A stretch of 64,000 bases of DNA from Schlesneria sp. GTDB lineage: Bacteria > Planctomycetota > Planctomycetia > Planctomycetales > Planctomycetaceae. Both the position numbers and the translations under genes were made by a program. Each line of letters starts with the position of its first letter. Within the stretch, counting starts at the first letter, position 1. Below the pieces are notes generated by a model. The model was not told the DNA's origin. It made no database searches and saw nothing but the letters and a program-made list of their open reading frames with translations. The stretch is from positions 124,001 to 188,000 of the forward strand of contig JAQGHU010000062.1 of NCBI GenBank assembly GCA_028291515.1, written 5' to 3'. Positions 33,209 through 42,220 of the stretch are shown piece by piece.

Positions 33209-33787
33209 TTGTTTCTTCAAAAGCCGTCAGCCGAAGCCGTCGATCGTTTCCTGGCCACTCAAGTCGATCTTCCGTTCACCTATCCCGATGTGGGCGCGTC
33301 TGCGAGTACGCCTCCGGTCGGTTATGACGTGGATCGGACACGCATCAAGCTGGGGGAAGGTGAAGCGGTGTATTTAGCAGCGGCCTCCGCGATTAATCGC
33401 TGGCAGCAATTTCGACTCGGCTGGGTCGACGTGTGGCCTCGTGATACTGCGATTCGAGAAGGGGCAATTGTGGCGGTGATGGGTCAAGCGATCGGCGTCT
33501 GGTGGCTGAATGCGTGCCGGATTATTTACGTCGTTAACGAGACCGGTCCGATCAGCCGCTTCGGGTTCGGGTACGGGTCGTTGCCCGGACACGTGGAAAG
33601 CGGCGAAGAACGATTCCTGATCGAATTCAATCGAGCCGACAATTCAGTCTGGTACGACATCCTGGCTTTCTCTCGGCCGAATCACTATCTGACGCGTCTC
33701 GGTTATCCAGTCGTCCGCCGCCTGCAAAAGCGCTTCGGCCGCCATTCCAGTGCGGCGATGCTGAAGGTCTGTTCGCTGATCGAGTGA
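33209..33787 (+). CDS. DUF1990 family protein
   Basis: TTG 33209 has AAGGTG upstream. The DUF1990 pattern is clear: FRLGWVDVWP, IREGAIVAVMGQAIGVWWLNACRIIYVV, FGFGYGSLPGHVESGEERFLIEF and ILAFSRPNHYLTRLGYPVVRRLQKRF. Function of the family is unknown; it often neighbours NAD-epimerase genes as here. 192 residues, cytosolic. Confidence 0.88.
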   Translation: MFLQKPSAEAVDRFLATQVDLPFTYPDVGASASTPPVGYDVDRTRIKLGEGEAVYLAAASAINRWQQFRLGWVDVWPRDTAIREGAIVAVMGQAIGVWWLNACRIIYVVNETGPISRFGFGYGSLPGHVESGEERFLIEFNRADNSVWYDILAFSRPNHYLTRLGYPVVRRLQKRFGRHSSAAMLKVCSLIE

Positions 33788-33930
33788 CGTCGCGGGAATG
33801 AGGCCGAAGAGTTCACGCAAAGCCTCGGAGAGATCACGAGCGTCTTGCTAATCGCAACTGAACGTGCCGGGGCTAACCTGACATCAATGTGGTGTCCTGT
33901 CGCAGATTGGGAGCGACCCATAAAAAATTG

Positions 33931-33959
33931 TTGACGATTGAATCGCCGCGCATTAGCAT
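33931..33959 (+). promoter_or_regulatory. Sigma-70-type promoter candidate for DUF1559 gene
   Basis: TTGACG and TAGCAT are spaced by 17 bases, about 80 bases before the ATG at 34038, in an AT-rich stretch (TAAAAAATTG). Confidence 0.45.
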
Positions 33960-34037
33960 CATTCCCCTCATGTCTTCGGGCCAGATCTGGTCTTTATTTT
34001 TTCGGTTCCTCCTCGTCTCTCGTTTGGAAGGGAACAC

Positions 34038-35057
34038 ATGTCACATCGACTCGCCTGTCGGAAATCTCGTGGGTTTACTCTGATCGAACTGTTAGTGGTG
34101 ATCGCGATTATCGCGGTCCTCATCGCATTGTTGCTGCCCGCCGTGCAGCAGGCGCGTGAGGCGGCCAGGCGCAGCCAGTGCAAGAACAACATGAAGCAGC
34201 TGGGGCTAGCACTGCACAATTATCATGACACGTTCTCGGCATTCCCCATTACGTATTTCGATACCTCAACTGGTTTGGGAGGTCCCATCCAGGGACGATC
34301 GACGAGTTGGATGATTGGGATCATGCCCTATATCGATCAGGCACCGCTGTTCAATCTGATTAACACCGGAGTCGGCCTGACGACCGATCCTCGATGCAGT
34401 TATCCGGCCACAAATCCGCCGACCAATCCCAGTAACCCCTGGGCGGCGACTCAAAGTCTTTCGGTCTTCAAATGTCCCACCGATACCAGCCCCGACAAGC
34501 TGGCAGGCCGGTCCGATAGCGCTGGTCCGGCGGCGATGGGCGTCACCAGCTACAAAGCCTGCGCGGGTTCGAACTGGGCCTGGGGAACCTGGCAATCGGG
34601 ATCGACCGGCGTTTACGCTCAGACACGCTGGGGGGCTGACGCCAATGGACTGGATCGAGGCAACGGCTTCATGTTCCGCGGCTGGGGCTTCCCCTATACA
34701 ACCAAGATGAAAGACATCAGTGACGGGACCTCGACCACTTTTGCGGTGGGTGAAGCGATTCCGAGCTATTCGCAATGGAATTGGTGGTGGCTGCACAATG
34801 CCACGACAGCGACCTGCTCTATCCCGCTGAACGCAGCCCCTCAGTGCGGCGGAGCGGCCGGTTTGAGCAATGACAGCGGCCTGAAAGCGTGTGCTGGTGA
34901 CTGGCCGAACAACTATTCGTTCATGAGTCAACATACCGGTGGTGGTCACTTCATGATGGCGGACGGGTCGGTGACGTTCGTGTCGAAAAACATCGACTAC
35001 AACACCTATCGCAGCCTCTCGACGATTCAGGGCGGGGAAATCGCCTCCAACCAGTAA
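34038..35057 (+). CDS. DUF1559 pseudopilin-like protein
   Basis: A class III signal ([18 protein letters not shown], cleaved after RG) is followed by [20 protein letters not shown] and [16 protein letters not shown], the hallmark start of DUF1559 proteins, and by the C-terminal [15 protein letters not shown] with the H-X9-DG signature. These type-II-secretion-pseudopilin-like proteins are hugely expanded in planctomycetes and probably lie at the cell envelope; their job is unknown. GGAAGGGA is a strong RBS. 339 residues. The lipoprotein gene following by about 110 bases is the usual neighbour. Confidence 0.96.
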   Translation: MSHRLACRKSRGFTLIELLVVIAIIAVLIALLLPAVQQAREAARRSQCKNNMKQLGLALHNYHDTFSAFPITYFDTSTGLGGPIQGRSTSWMIGIMPYIDQAPLFNLINTGVGLTTDPRCSYPATNPPTNPSNPWAATQSLSVFKCPTDTSPDKLAGRSDSAGPAAMGVTSYKACAGSNWAWGTWQSGSTGVYAQTRWGADANGLDRGNGFMFRGWGFPYTTKMKDISDGTSTTFAVGEAIPSYSQWNWWWLHNATTATCSIPLNAAPQCGGAAGLSNDSGLKACAGDWPNNYSFMSQHTGGGHFMMADGSVTFVSKNIDYNTYRSLSTIQGGEIASNQ

Positions 35058-35165
35058 TCCGGCCCGTGCCTTCGCACAGTCCGGCGACCAGCGTCGTCGC
35101 CGGACATCTTGTCTTCAAGGCGATCGCCCTATCTCACATCTCCTTCAACCAGAGGATTGCGCCCG

Positions 35166-35573
35166 ATGCGTATGCGTTTGTTCGTTGTCATCATTCTCGC
35201 CGGTGGCTTATGCGGTTGTTCCAGCGGTGAGAAACCAATCAAAACAGCCTCTCTCACGGGTGAAGTCAAGCGGATGTCGGGCGAGCCGGTTGGCAAGGTC
35301 AAAGTCGTATTTCATCCGAAGACGGGGCCGACCGCGGTCGCCACGACCGACGATGCGGGCAAGTTCACCGCGACCGTGCCTTTGGGCGAATGCCGTGTCG
35401 CTGTCGTTTCGGGTGGGGAAGCCAAGTCGGCCGACATGTCTCCTGAAGCGACGGCCAAAGCCGCGGTTGGAGACGCCCGAGTAGAACCGCAATTTGCCAG
35501 TCCTGAATCATCAGGTTTGACTGTGAAAGTCGAACCGAAACAAGCCGAAAAGGTCGTGTTCATTGTCAAATAA
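35166..35573 (+). CDS. Lipoprotein with carboxypeptidase-regulatory-like domain
   Basis: MRMRLFVVIILAGGLCGCSS is a lipoprotein signal with lipobox LCGC. The rest is a beta-sandwich pattern: ASLTGEVKRMSGEPVGKVKVVF, TTDDAGKFTATVPLGECRVAV, typical of the small transthyretin/CarboxypepD_reg-like lipoproteins that follow DUF1559 genes in planctomycetes. AGAGGA lies upstream. 135 residues; probably co-transcribed with the DUF1559 gene. Confidence 0.85.
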   Translation: MRMRLFVVIILAGGLCGCSSGEKPIKTASLTGEVKRMSGEPVGKVKVVFHPKTGPTAVATTDDAGKFTATVPLGECRVAVVSGGEAKSADMSPEATAKAAVGDARVEPQFASPESSGLTVKVEPKQAEKVVFIVK

Positions 35574-36081
35574 GAGCGGCGGATGAACGAGACTTCTCGT
35601 TGTCGTTCCTCTGTCCGTCTGCGATTCACTCTTGTCGGCCTGATCTGTGACGGAAGTCCCTCGACGTTCGCGGGACGTCGGGTGCTTCGTGCGCCAAGTC
35701 ATCCTGAGGAGGCGTACTTGTTTAGCCTGCTGCCTCCACCTGAGAAATCTGCGTCCTCTTTCGAAATCCTCGAAAACCAAGTGGAAAAACAGGGGAGGCG
35801 CCAGCAGTGATGCTCTTGTTGAAAATTCTTGGCGAGTTTCCAAAATCGTGGTTGCGATTTGGAGAAGTGCGATTATCTTAGTGAGTGTCTTCGACGCACG
35901 TCATTCAAACGATGTTGAAGACGGGTTGACGATCGCGACGCGACAGGAATTGACAGTCGCTCGTGATTGGTCCCCTGGGATGCGGCGGATGGCTTCGCCC
36001 TTCATTTCCATGCTGTCATTACGTCAGCTCGATCTTCCGGCAGTGTGATGCCCGAACGCTGACGAAAGTGAACATCGACAC
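35574..36081. other. Intergenic region without a clear gene
   Basis: About 500 bases separate host genes from the first phage-like module. Short open frames exist on both strands but show no SD, signal or domain pattern. I see no strong repeat here. Confidence 0.4.
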
Positions 36082-36324
36082 ATGCGAGCGACGACGATTC
36101 ACACGGACACGACCGAACAGAACCTCGACCTGGCCATCGACCGATTGGAAGTGGATGCGGCCGATTACTCTCAGCGACGCGTGCATGGTGAGATCACCGT
36201 GCGGCTGCGATTCGTTGATGGAGTCGCCGTGCAGTGGGGCGTCTGTCATGAAGAAATTCACAAGACGGGTCGCGATTCGTTGCCGAATAGCGGTCTGACG
36301 GAAGCGAGGGTGAGACGGTCGTAG
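36082..36324 (+). CDS. Small hypothetical protein, 80 aa
   Basis: The product (MRATTIHTDTTEQNLDLAI ... GEITVRLRFVDGVAVQWG) could form an alpha-beta fold with two amphipathic strands. No SD is evident. It precedes the repeat and leader of the first phage-like block and may be its outermost gene. Low support. Confidence 0.4.
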   Translation: MRATTIHTDTTEQNLDLAIDRLEVDAADYSQRRVHGEITVRLRFVDGVAVQWGVCHEEIHKTGRDSLPNSGLTEARVRRS

Positions 36325-36331
36325 TCCCATT

Positions 36332-36383
36332 GTAGACCGCACACTCCGTGTGCGGAGAACGGCACACGGAGTGTGCCTGCTAC
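36332..36383. repeat. GTAG-CACACTCCGTG palindromic repeat, copy 1
   Basis: GTAGACCGCACACTCCGTGT followed by GGCACACGGAGTGTGCCTGC form overlapping palindromes. Related copies lie at 43306 and 61070, all in spacers of phage-like genes. Confidence 0.75.
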
Positions 36384-36418
36384 ATTGAGACTACCATTTA
36401 AGACAATTCGATTTCGGG

Positions 36419-36482
36419 ACTGTAACCAACAGCCCGGCAATTCTTCCGCGAATCGCGGTTGAGCTGCCGGGCTGTTTTGTTT
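36419..36482 (+). terminator. Conserved ACTGTAACCAACAG motif plus terminator, copy 1
   Basis: ACTGTAACCAACAG (36419-36432) leads into a hairpin with arms CAGCCCGGCA and TGCCGGGCTG, an inner stem CCGCG/CGCGG, and TTTTGTTTT. The same motif and a similar terminator stand before the head-gene block at 59363. Both lie immediately ahead of the first gene of a phage module, so they may be module boundaries or leader attenuators. Confidence 0.75.
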
Positions 36483-36520
36483 TGACGTTGTTGTGTTCTT
36501 CCTCGCTAAAAGGCAGATCC

Positions 36521-36958
36521 ATGTTTACGAAACCTGTCACGTTTGACCTTGCCGGCCTGTTCCACAGTTCCTTCCTGCTGCGATTGGTCGCTCTGATCCT
36601 CGGTGCTTGCGGTGTCTATGGAGCGGTCGACTCGGTGCCGAAGATGGCGAGTGCTGCGGGGGCTCCGATTAATGACGTGCTCAACACGCTCTTGCCGACC
36701 TTGGGTGCGGTCGCTACGTGGTTCGCGTCGAACTGGTTCCAGGTGAAGCCCGATCTGATCCAGGCGGTGACGACGGTGATCGCCAACCCCAAGGATCCTG
36801 TCGCCGATCTGCAACTGGCCGCGAAATTACTCGGTTACCTGCAACAGCAGTGGCCTAACGAGCCCGAAATGCTGCGGAGTTTTAGCGACGGCGTGAAGAA
36901 GCTGACCGATGCCGTGGTGAGTGACCTTTCAAAGCAGCAGGGGGCGACCACTTCGTGA
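36521..36958 (+). CDS. Phage-type small membrane protein (holin-like)
   Basis: AAAAGGCAG lies before the ATG. The 145 residues have a hydrophobic LLRLVALILGACGVYGAV and a second LLPTLGAVATWFASNWF, then a soluble amphipathic tail (LAAKLLGYLQQQW). Size, two TM helices and position at the head of a lysis/tail module fit a holin or related membrane protein, but no family is named. Confidence 0.55.
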   Translation: MFTKPVTFDLAGLFHSSFLLRLVALILGACGVYGAVDSVPKMASAAGAPINDVLNTLLPTLGAVATWFASNWFQVKPDLIQAVTTVIANPKDPVADLQLAAKLLGYLQQQWPNEPEMLRSFSDGVKKLTDAVVSDLSKQQGATTS

Positions 36959-37042
36959 TTCCAGCGGATGCAGAAACAGAGCGAGCTTTGTCGCGATTGT
37001 GTGTTCGATTACAGCAAGCGTTTGAACGGCGAGTGAAAAAGC

Positions 37043-37510
37043 ATGAAGTCCCTATTGCGAACAAGTCAGATGATCGTCGCTGCGATGCTGCTGTGGTGCA
37101 GCGGGTGCCAAGTCCAGTGGGATCAACTGTTGAAGGTCGATCACACGACAATCGATCCCGCACCGCCTGCCGTCGTCATACAGCCGCAGTTTCGGCTACT
37201 GATCATTGAAGAGACGGCCGATCGACCGACGTTGCCCGCCGAGCAACTCAGCATTTTCACGTCGACAACGGTCCGGGACTACCTCGACGAGCATTGCGTG
37301 ACGCTGGCGGATGGATCGCACGGCTATCGCATTGTCGATCAGGACGATGTCGCCAACCTTCCCGCGGAATTTCAAGCGACCGCAAAGCTGAAACGAGAAG
37401 CCACGCCCTGGCTGTATTGCACGGATGGAACTCGGGGATTGAGCGCGCCGCTGCCGGACAGCGTTGATGAGTTGTTGGCGAAGATCGGGACCTATGCCGA
37501 GGGGAAGTAG
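37043..37510 (+). CDS. Putative lipoprotein in phage-like module
   Basis: MKSLLRTSQMIVAAMLLWCSGC is a lipoprotein signal. The 155-residue product has FRLLIIEETADRP, LSIFTSTTVRDYLDEHC and WLYCTDGTRG, a pattern suggestive of a small alpha-beta, perhaps thioredoxin-like domain without a CxxC. AACGGCGAGTG precedes the start. It may be an outer-membrane spanin-like or lysis accessory protein; not established. Confidence 0.6.
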   Translation: MKSLLRTSQMIVAAMLLWCSGCQVQWDQLLKVDHTTIDPAPPAVVIQPQFRLLIIEETADRPTLPAEQLSIFTSTTVRDYLDEHCVTLADGSHGYRIVDQDDVANLPAEFQATAKLKREATPWLYCTDGTRGLSAPLPDSVDELLAKIGTYAEGK

Positions 37511-37625
37511 GACGAAGAGTTAGCCACGGATGGACACTGATCAACACGGATAAGGGATCAATACGGATCAAGTCAACGGCGAGAAAACCAAGGTCCTGGT
37601 GACCCTGCCTACGAGGAGAGGAAGA

Positions 37626-38450
37626 ATGCTCTACATCAATGAACCGATCATCAATGAAACGACGATCGATCAGCATCTGGGTAATGACACGGATCGTCGC
37701 TGCGGGACGAGGCCGCGGATCTGTGCGGTGGGGTCGATGACGTACGCTCCGCAGATTCCCGCAGATTTCAAGGTGATTCCGCGAGATCAATGGCGGACGC
37801 GCATTCAACAGATGGATGGTGAAAAGTCGCGGCTCTCGGACTTCATTCTGCATCAACAGATCCCGTGTAAGTCTCAAGAACAGACGTTGTATTGCCACGG
37901 CAACTCGCCGGCCGCCGCGATCGAATACCTGCGTGCGATGGAGGGCCAGCAATATGTGCCGCTATCCCCAGCTTCGATCGCGGGGCCGACGGTCGGTTTT
38001 CAGAACTCCGGTGGCTACATCTCCGATGACCTGAAACAGGTGACCGATGTCGGGGCGGCGTCCGAGTACTTTGTCCCCGCGAATCAGGTCGGCGAACGAG
38101 GCTTTCGAACGGGCTGGCAGCAGGATGCGGCGAACTACAAAGCGAAGGAATGGTGGGACCTGGGCCATCGCTCGCGGTACTCATTCGATCTCTTGATGAC
38201 GCTGATGTTCGCTCGGATCCCGGTTTGTGTCGCCTACAACTGGTGGGGCCATGCCGTGACGATGACCGATCCGGTGCTGATGCCCAACGGACGCTATGGA
38301 GTTCGCGGCCGCAATTCGTGGGGCGATGGCTATGGAGCTCACGGGTTCTTCGTTGTCGAGGAATCTTATGCGGCCCCCGACGAGGCGTATGCGTTGCGAT
38401 CGATCACGCAGTCGCACGTGACGTACGACGGGACGCACGTTCTTGGGTGA
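37626..38450 (+). CDS. Papain-like cysteine peptidase
   Basis: AGGAGAGG lies five bases before the ATG. The C1 fold is read from LYCHGNSPAAAIEYL (likely nucleophile Cys90), GYISDDLKQVTDVG, VAYNWWGHAVTMTD (His209) and GRNSWGDGYGAHGFFVVE (Asn230, matching the NSWG of papain). No signal peptide. The normal CGSCWAF box is altered to YCHGNS. In a phage-like block it could be a virion-associated or lysis peptidase, or a domesticated cargo enzyme. 274 residues. Confidence 0.78.
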   Translation: MLYINEPIINETTIDQHLGNDTDRRCGTRPRICAVGSMTYAPQIPADFKVIPRDQWRTRIQQMDGEKSRLSDFILHQQIPCKSQEQTLYCHGNSPAAAIEYLRAMEGQQYVPLSPASIAGPTVGFQNSGGYISDDLKQVTDVGAASEYFVPANQVGERGFRTGWQQDAANYKAKEWWDLGHRSRYSFDLLMTLMFARIPVCVAYNWWGHAVTMTDPVLMPNGRYGVRGRNSWGDGYGAHGFFVVEESYAAPDEAYALRSITQSHVTYDGTHVLG

Positions 38451-38470
38451 TGAAGGGCATCTGAGATCTC

Positions 38471-38556
38471 TGGGAGGGCGAGGCTCCTGCCGAGCCGTCT
38501 GAGTGATTGTGATCCCATCGACATTTGCGGCTCGACAGGAGCCTCGCCCTCCCAGA
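38471..38556. repeat. GGGAGGGCGAGGCTCC foldback repeat, copy 1
   Basis: TGGGAGGGCGAGGCTCCTGC is mirrored by AGGAGCCTCGCCCTCCCA across about 35 bases. A second copy is at 43331. It sits between the two peptidase genes. Confidence 0.8.
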
Positions 38557-38587
38557 AGCATGACCAACGAATAGAAGAGGACTGACT

Positions 38588-39610
38588 GTGAATCGAATCT
38601 GGTTGACAAGCTTGTTGATCCTGAGTGCGGTGTCTTCTGGTTGTCGCGAACAGCAGTCGCGTGCGTTTGCGATCACATCGCATGAATCTCGCTCGGCAGA
38701 GACTCCGGAGTCCTCTGGCGGAAATGCTCCGCAGCCGACAGAAGCGGCCGAGCGAGATTCTCTGTTGAACTACGCCTGCTCGATCAAGCCGAATCGCGGC
38801 AGCGGGGTGAACACAACGTCCGGCGTGGTGACGTGTTGGCATTGTGTCAGCAACGTGGCCGGGCCCGTCCAGGTGAACTGTCATGGCGAAACGGCTGCAG
38901 GTCGTGTGATCGCTTTTGATGTGGAACAGGATCTCGCCCTGATCGCGGTGACGTGGCAACAGCAGCATCGGGCAGCAGTCGTTTCAACCGATGCCGTGAC
39001 CACCGGCGAGGTCCTGTTCAGCGCGGGTCGAATGCGAGACGGCCGCGTGGGACTGGATCGCTATCGCGTGGTCGATTCGCCGTTCCACGACGCGGGGACT
39101 TCGATCTACACCGACAACCCGTTTGTCAGCGGTCAATCAGGCTCGGGCCTGTTTAATGCCGCGGGGCAGTTGGTCGGGATCGTCAAAGCGGTCGACATGA
39201 CCGACGAACCTTATCGCGGCTTGTCGACTAGTACGGCGGCGATCACCAAGTTACTACGCGCGGCAGCGGCAGCGAATGGCTCATCGACGACAACGAAGCC
39301 GCAACCACGCCAACGACGTCGAGCAGTCATCGGGGCCGCGGCCTGGTGCGAACCGTGTCGCGTGTTTCGATCGCGGAATGGCAGCGGCAATGGCGAGTTG
39401 GAACTCGTGTATGTCGACATCGAACAGCCATGCCCCGCGACAGTGACTCACGAGGAGTGGGATCGGTTGGTGTCGACGACACGCGGCTTGTACGGGCCAC
39501 AGGTTGAGCAAGCGATCCCGCTGGCATTGTGGCAGGCCGAGAACGGCAAGTGGTACTGCAAAACAGTCGGTGGCTGGTCGGCTGATTCGCTGGCGGCCTG
39601 GGTGCGCTGA
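38588..39610 (+). CDS. Trypsin-like serine peptidase fused to a thioredoxin-like domain, lipoprotein
   Basis: GTG 38588 follows AGAGGACTGACT. A lipoprotein signal ends SAVSSGC. Residues 65-225 are trypsin-like: GVVTCWHCVSNV with His85, EQDLALIAV with Asp115 and SGQSGSGLFN with Ser184, followed by GQLVGIVKAVD. Residues 245-340 form a thioredoxin-like domain with AAWCEPCRVF (CxxC at 254/257), ELVYVDIEQP and WYCKTVGGW. A protease plus redox fusion is unusual for a phage-like block. It would act on the periplasmic face, perhaps in quality control or host-surface modification. Confidence 0.82.
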   Translation: MNRIWLTSLLILSAVSSGCREQQSRAFAITSHESRSAETPESSGGNAPQPTEAAERDSLLNYACSIKPNRGSGVNTTSGVVTCWHCVSNVAGPVQVNCHGETAAGRVIAFDVEQDLALIAVTWQQQHRAAVVSTDAVTTGEVLFSAGRMRDGRVGLDRYRVVDSPFHDAGTSIYTDNPFVSGQSGSGLFNAAGQLVGIVKAVDMTDEPYRGLSTSTAAITKLLRAAAAANGSSTTTKPQPRQRRRAVIGAAAWCEPCRVFRSRNGSGNGELELVYVDIEQPCPATVTHEEWDRLVSTTRGLYGPQVEQAIPLALWQAENGKWYCKTVGGWSADSLAAWVR

Positions 39611-39657
39611 AGACATCGGAATACGGATTGTGCCTGCTACCTTGGGAGTACATTGAC

Positions 39658-40314
39658 GTGAATATGCCTGCTTCGACATCGCCGATTGGGCCGCAAGTCC
39701 GGCTCATCCTCGATGGGTGTGTTCGAGCGATTGGCGTGGGGAATCGGGTGGCGTTGCGGTGGGATCGGACCGGGGCCGCGACTGTCGATTTGATCGGTGG
39801 CGTGCCGGAACAATGGTCGGCTGAAAGGATCTATGGGCGGCTGGGGCGGTTCTCGGCCGAGTGTTCGAATCTGGCGGTGGCGGTTAACAGTCCGTACCTG
39901 CAATACGAACTTTGCGGGGCGAATAGCAGCGATCTGCGACTGACGGCCGGAGCTGAACTGCCAGGGTTTGCCGAGCGGTTATCGCCGGTCAGTCCGCAGG
40001 CAGTCGGTGCGAGCCAGATGGGATCTCCGGTAGGGGCCATTGGGCTGACGACCGTATTCAGCGTGTTGTCCCTGGTGTGGATGCTGCTGCATCCCCGAGC
40101 CACGTTGAACCTGCCGGGCACGATGGAACTGGATGCCGTTCTGACTGATGCCAACACGTTGCAGGTCACGTTCAAAACGCCGCCGACAGTCACTGTGGCC
40201 TGGGGACTGCAGTTCAGTTGTGCCCCGAATCAACTGACGCTGACCGAGCGGTCGGCTGTCGTGCAGTACAAGGCGGGTTGGTTTGCTCGAACAAAAGAAT
40301 GGAGCTGGTCGTGA
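39658..40314 (+). CDS. Hypothetical phage-module protein with one TM
   Basis: GTG 39658 follows GGAG at nine bases. The first 120 residues are beta-rich (VRLILDGCVRAIGVG, VALRWDRTGAATVDLIGG), then comes a hydrophobic GLTTVFSVLSLVWMLLH, then a short beta tail. The stop overlaps the next ATG (TGATG). Structure prediction would be needed to place it; a tail or envelope role is a guess. 218 residues. Confidence 0.55.
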   Translation: MNMPASTSPIGPQVRLILDGCVRAIGVGNRVALRWDRTGAATVDLIGGVPEQWSAERIYGRLGRFSAECSNLAVAVNSPYLQYELCGANSSDLRLTAGAELPGFAERLSPVSPQAVGASQMGSPVGAIGLTTVFSVLSLVWMLLHPRATLNLPGTMELDAVLTDANTLQVTFKTPPTVTVAWGLQFSCAPNQLTLTERSAVVQYKAGWFARTKEWSWS

Positions 40315-40655
40315 TGACATTCGCGATTGTGATTGATGACAACTACGTCAACTGGCTATTGGGGCTGATTGCCGTTGCGCTCCCCACCATCGGGACCACG
40401 ATTGTGCTGCTCTGGAAGAAGTTTCTGGCGTACATCACCCCCAAGGTGACGGAGGCGTTTAACGCTCACACCGGCCTGGTCAACGAGATGAAACTTCAGA
40501 TCCCGATCGTCGGGGAAACGCTGAAGAAACTTGGCGATACGCAGGAGAAACAGTGTGACACGCTGGAACGACACAGCAAGTGGCACGAACAGCACGCCGA
40601 GAAGCTGAACAAGCTGATGACCAGTTGGTCTGACAATCATCAGGTGCAGCCATGA
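40314..40655 (+). CDS. Holin-like membrane protein with helical tail
   Basis: Coupled to the previous gene (TGATG) and the next (ATGA). One N-terminal TM (YVNWLLGLIAVALPTIGTTIVLLW), then a charged helical tail (TLKKLGDTQEKQCDTLERH, HEQHAEKLNKLM). The size of 113 residues and the neighbouring TM-coiled-coil gene suit a holin or i-spanin in a lysis cassette. Confidence 0.55.
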   Translation: MTFAIVIDDNYVNWLLGLIAVALPTIGTTIVLLWKKFLAYITPKVTEAFNAHTGLVNEMKLQIPIVGETLKKLGDTQEKQCDTLERHSKWHEQHAEKLNKLMTSWSDNHQVQP

Positions 40656-40963
40656 CAGTTATCACAGTTGTGCTGACGCTCGTCTGCCTGGGACTGGCGA
40701 CCCTGTGGCAATGCTCGTTGCGATGCAGTCGGCAGCGCGGGCTGCGGCTGGCACTGCTCGCCACCGAATTGCGACGAAGCGAACAGTGTGAGCGATCTCA
40801 ACTACAGGTCGTTCGCGAGTTCAAAGTGACTATCGCCGAACAGACTGAGCAGATCGAAGAGTTGGAGCAATCACTGAGTCAGTGGCGTCAGCGACACACT
40901 GCGGAGGTTCAGCATCGCCAGGCCCTGCTGGCCAGTCGCACCACCCACGAACAGGAGGACTAA
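40652..40963 (+). CDS. TM plus coiled-coil protein, spanin-like
   Basis: An N-terminal signal anchor (VITVVLTLVCLGLATLW) is followed by a continuous coiled coil (VREFKVTIAEQTEQIEELEQS, in part). This is the layout of inner-membrane spanins (Rz), which help disrupt the outer membrane at phage lysis. No partner o-spanin is proven, though the lipoprotein at 37043 is a candidate. 103 residues. Confidence 0.55.
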   Translation: MTVITVVLTLVCLGLATLWQCSLRCSRQRGLRLALLATELRRSEQCERSQLQVVREFKVTIAEQTEQIEELEQSLSQWRQRHTAEVQHRQALLASRTTHEQED

Positions 40964-40965
40964 CC

Positions 40966-41250
40966 ATGCCTACGCCGGAAGTCGTTTACTGTTTTGTCAC
41001 ATCAAGTACTCGAGGCAATCACCTCGCCAGGACCGAACGTGTTCGCGAAGAGGACGGGGCGGCCACGCAGCATCGACATAACAGCTTGACGCTGTGCGGA
41101 GCGAAGATCGAGAAGTTGTATCCCTTCTTTTCGGCCGATTGGGCTTGCGAGAAACGAGTCGGCGGAATCTGCCCGGACTGCTCTGCCAAGTGGCTGAAAG
41201 ATCGACGTGGTCGCCACAACCAATCCGTCGCCCGGGCGGTGCTGCCATGA
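40966..41250 (+). CDS. Small Cys-containing phage-module protein
   Basis: AGGAGG lies before the ATG. The 94 residues include LTLCGAKIEKLYPF and KRVGGICPDCSAKWLKDRRG; the Cys residues (LCG, CEK, CPDC) could form one zinc site. The stop overlaps the next start by ATGA. No family recognised. Confidence 0.6.
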   Translation: MPTPEVVYCFVTSSTRGNHLARTERVREEDGAATQHRHNSLTLCGAKIEKLYPFFSADWACEKRVGGICPDCSAKWLKDRRGRHNQSVARAVLP

Positions 41251-41585
41251 ATCAAATCAAACTGACCGCGGTCAAGCTGGCCGTCTGTGCAGACGCCGGA
41301 GATGACATCCTGCTGCCGTTCACAGCAGCGGACATCGACACGACTGGCTGGACGCTCGACTTTACGTTGCATGTGGCGAACCCGTCGCGCGATGGACCGC
41401 AGGGGGATGCAGTGGGAAGCGCGACGGTGACAAATACGCCCGGGTCACCCGATTCCTCGCTCGTGGTCCGCATCGCCGGAAGCGTGACCACGGTCTACCA
41501 GAACGTGCCGCTGTGGGGCGTGTTCCGGCGGACGAACGCGGGAAGCGAACGAACGCTGGTCAAAGCTCTGTTCAGCCTGGAATGA
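41247..41585 (+). CDS. Phage-module beta-rich protein
   Basis: The start overlaps the previous stop (ATGA). The 112 residues (DILLPFTAADIDTTGWTLDFT, VVRIAGSVTTVYQNVPLW) resemble the small immunoglobulin-like baseplate or fibre-associated proteins that precede fibres in many tailed phages; the NVPLWGVFRRT end is typical of such domains. No firm family. Confidence 0.6.
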   Translation: MNQIKLTAVKLAVCADAGDDILLPFTAADIDTTGWTLDFTLHVANPSRDGPQGDAVGSATVTNTPGSPDSSLVVRIAGSVTTVYQNVPLWGVFRRTNAGSERTLVKALFSLE

Positions 41586-41594
41586 GGCCCCTTC

Positions 41595-42212
41595 ATGTCA
41601 GTCACAGATTGCCGCGAAATCGATTTGCGATGGGGGGCGGTTGAGCCGATCCAGTTGGCGATCCTTTCCCAATCGATCGAACTGCGAATGGCTGCCGTAC
41701 CGATCGAGCTGGAAGTTGTGCCGACTCCGATCGACCTGTCGATCGCAGCACAGCCGATCCGGCTCGAGATCACTGGCGTCGGCGTGCAGGGGCCGCCCGG
41801 GCCAGCAGGATCGGGAACGGGTGGCAGCGCTGTCGGCCTGGTTCAAGTGCGCTGGGGAGCACCAACGACCGAATCGGGCAACGTGATTGAGATTGCGGGC
41901 AGTGTGCTGGATTACGACGGCCAGCCGCTGGCGTCGTCGGTCGCGGATATCGAAGTCCGCGTGACCGATGGAGCGGTCGATGGGGAACCTTCGGCGACAG
42001 CCGTTCTGACGGCAGCGGGGACTCCCATCGGAACGGTACTGGCAGGCAGCGGCACGGCGTCGCTGGTGATTCGGTCGGACAGTGGATCACTGGCGATTGC
42101 CGTACATGAGTCGACAGCGAACTGCCACCGCTATTTGTGGATCAGGGCGGCCGGCCACGAGCGGTTGTGGGTTCGTGCGGCCGATGGCGTTCAAGAATTG
42201 ATATTTGCATAG
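41595..42212 (+). CDS. Tail-fibre-like protein A with collagen-like segment
   Basis: Three parts: residues 1-60 of alternating Ile/Leu/Glu strands (PIQLAILSQSIELRM, PIELEVVPTPIDL), a short collagen-like GPPGPAG linker, and a C-terminal Ig-like module of about 110 residues with DGEPSATAVLTAAGTPIG. The same C-terminal module ends fibre protein B. Fibres of this sort form trimeric host-recognition rods. 205 residues. Confidence 0.72.
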   Translation: MSVTDCREIDLRWGAVEPIQLAILSQSIELRMAAVPIELEVVPTPIDLSIAAQPIRLEITGVGVQGPPGPAGSGTGGSAVGLVQVRWGAPTTESGNVIEIAGSVLDYDGQPLASSVADIEVRVTDGAVDGEPSATAVLTAAGTPIGTVLAGSGTASLVIRSDSGSLAIAVHESTANCHRYLWIRAAGHERLWVRAADGVQELIFA

Positions 42213-42220
42213 GGACAACA

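Noticed and set aside
35583-36048. Two open frames between the lipoprotein gene and the phage block
   Set aside because: No SD, no domain pattern, skewed composition; treated as noncoding.
36955-37209. 84-codon frame starting GTG right at the end of the holin-like gene
   Set aside because: More than half overlaps the lipoprotein gene in another frame and turns Arg/Ser-rich there; no SD.
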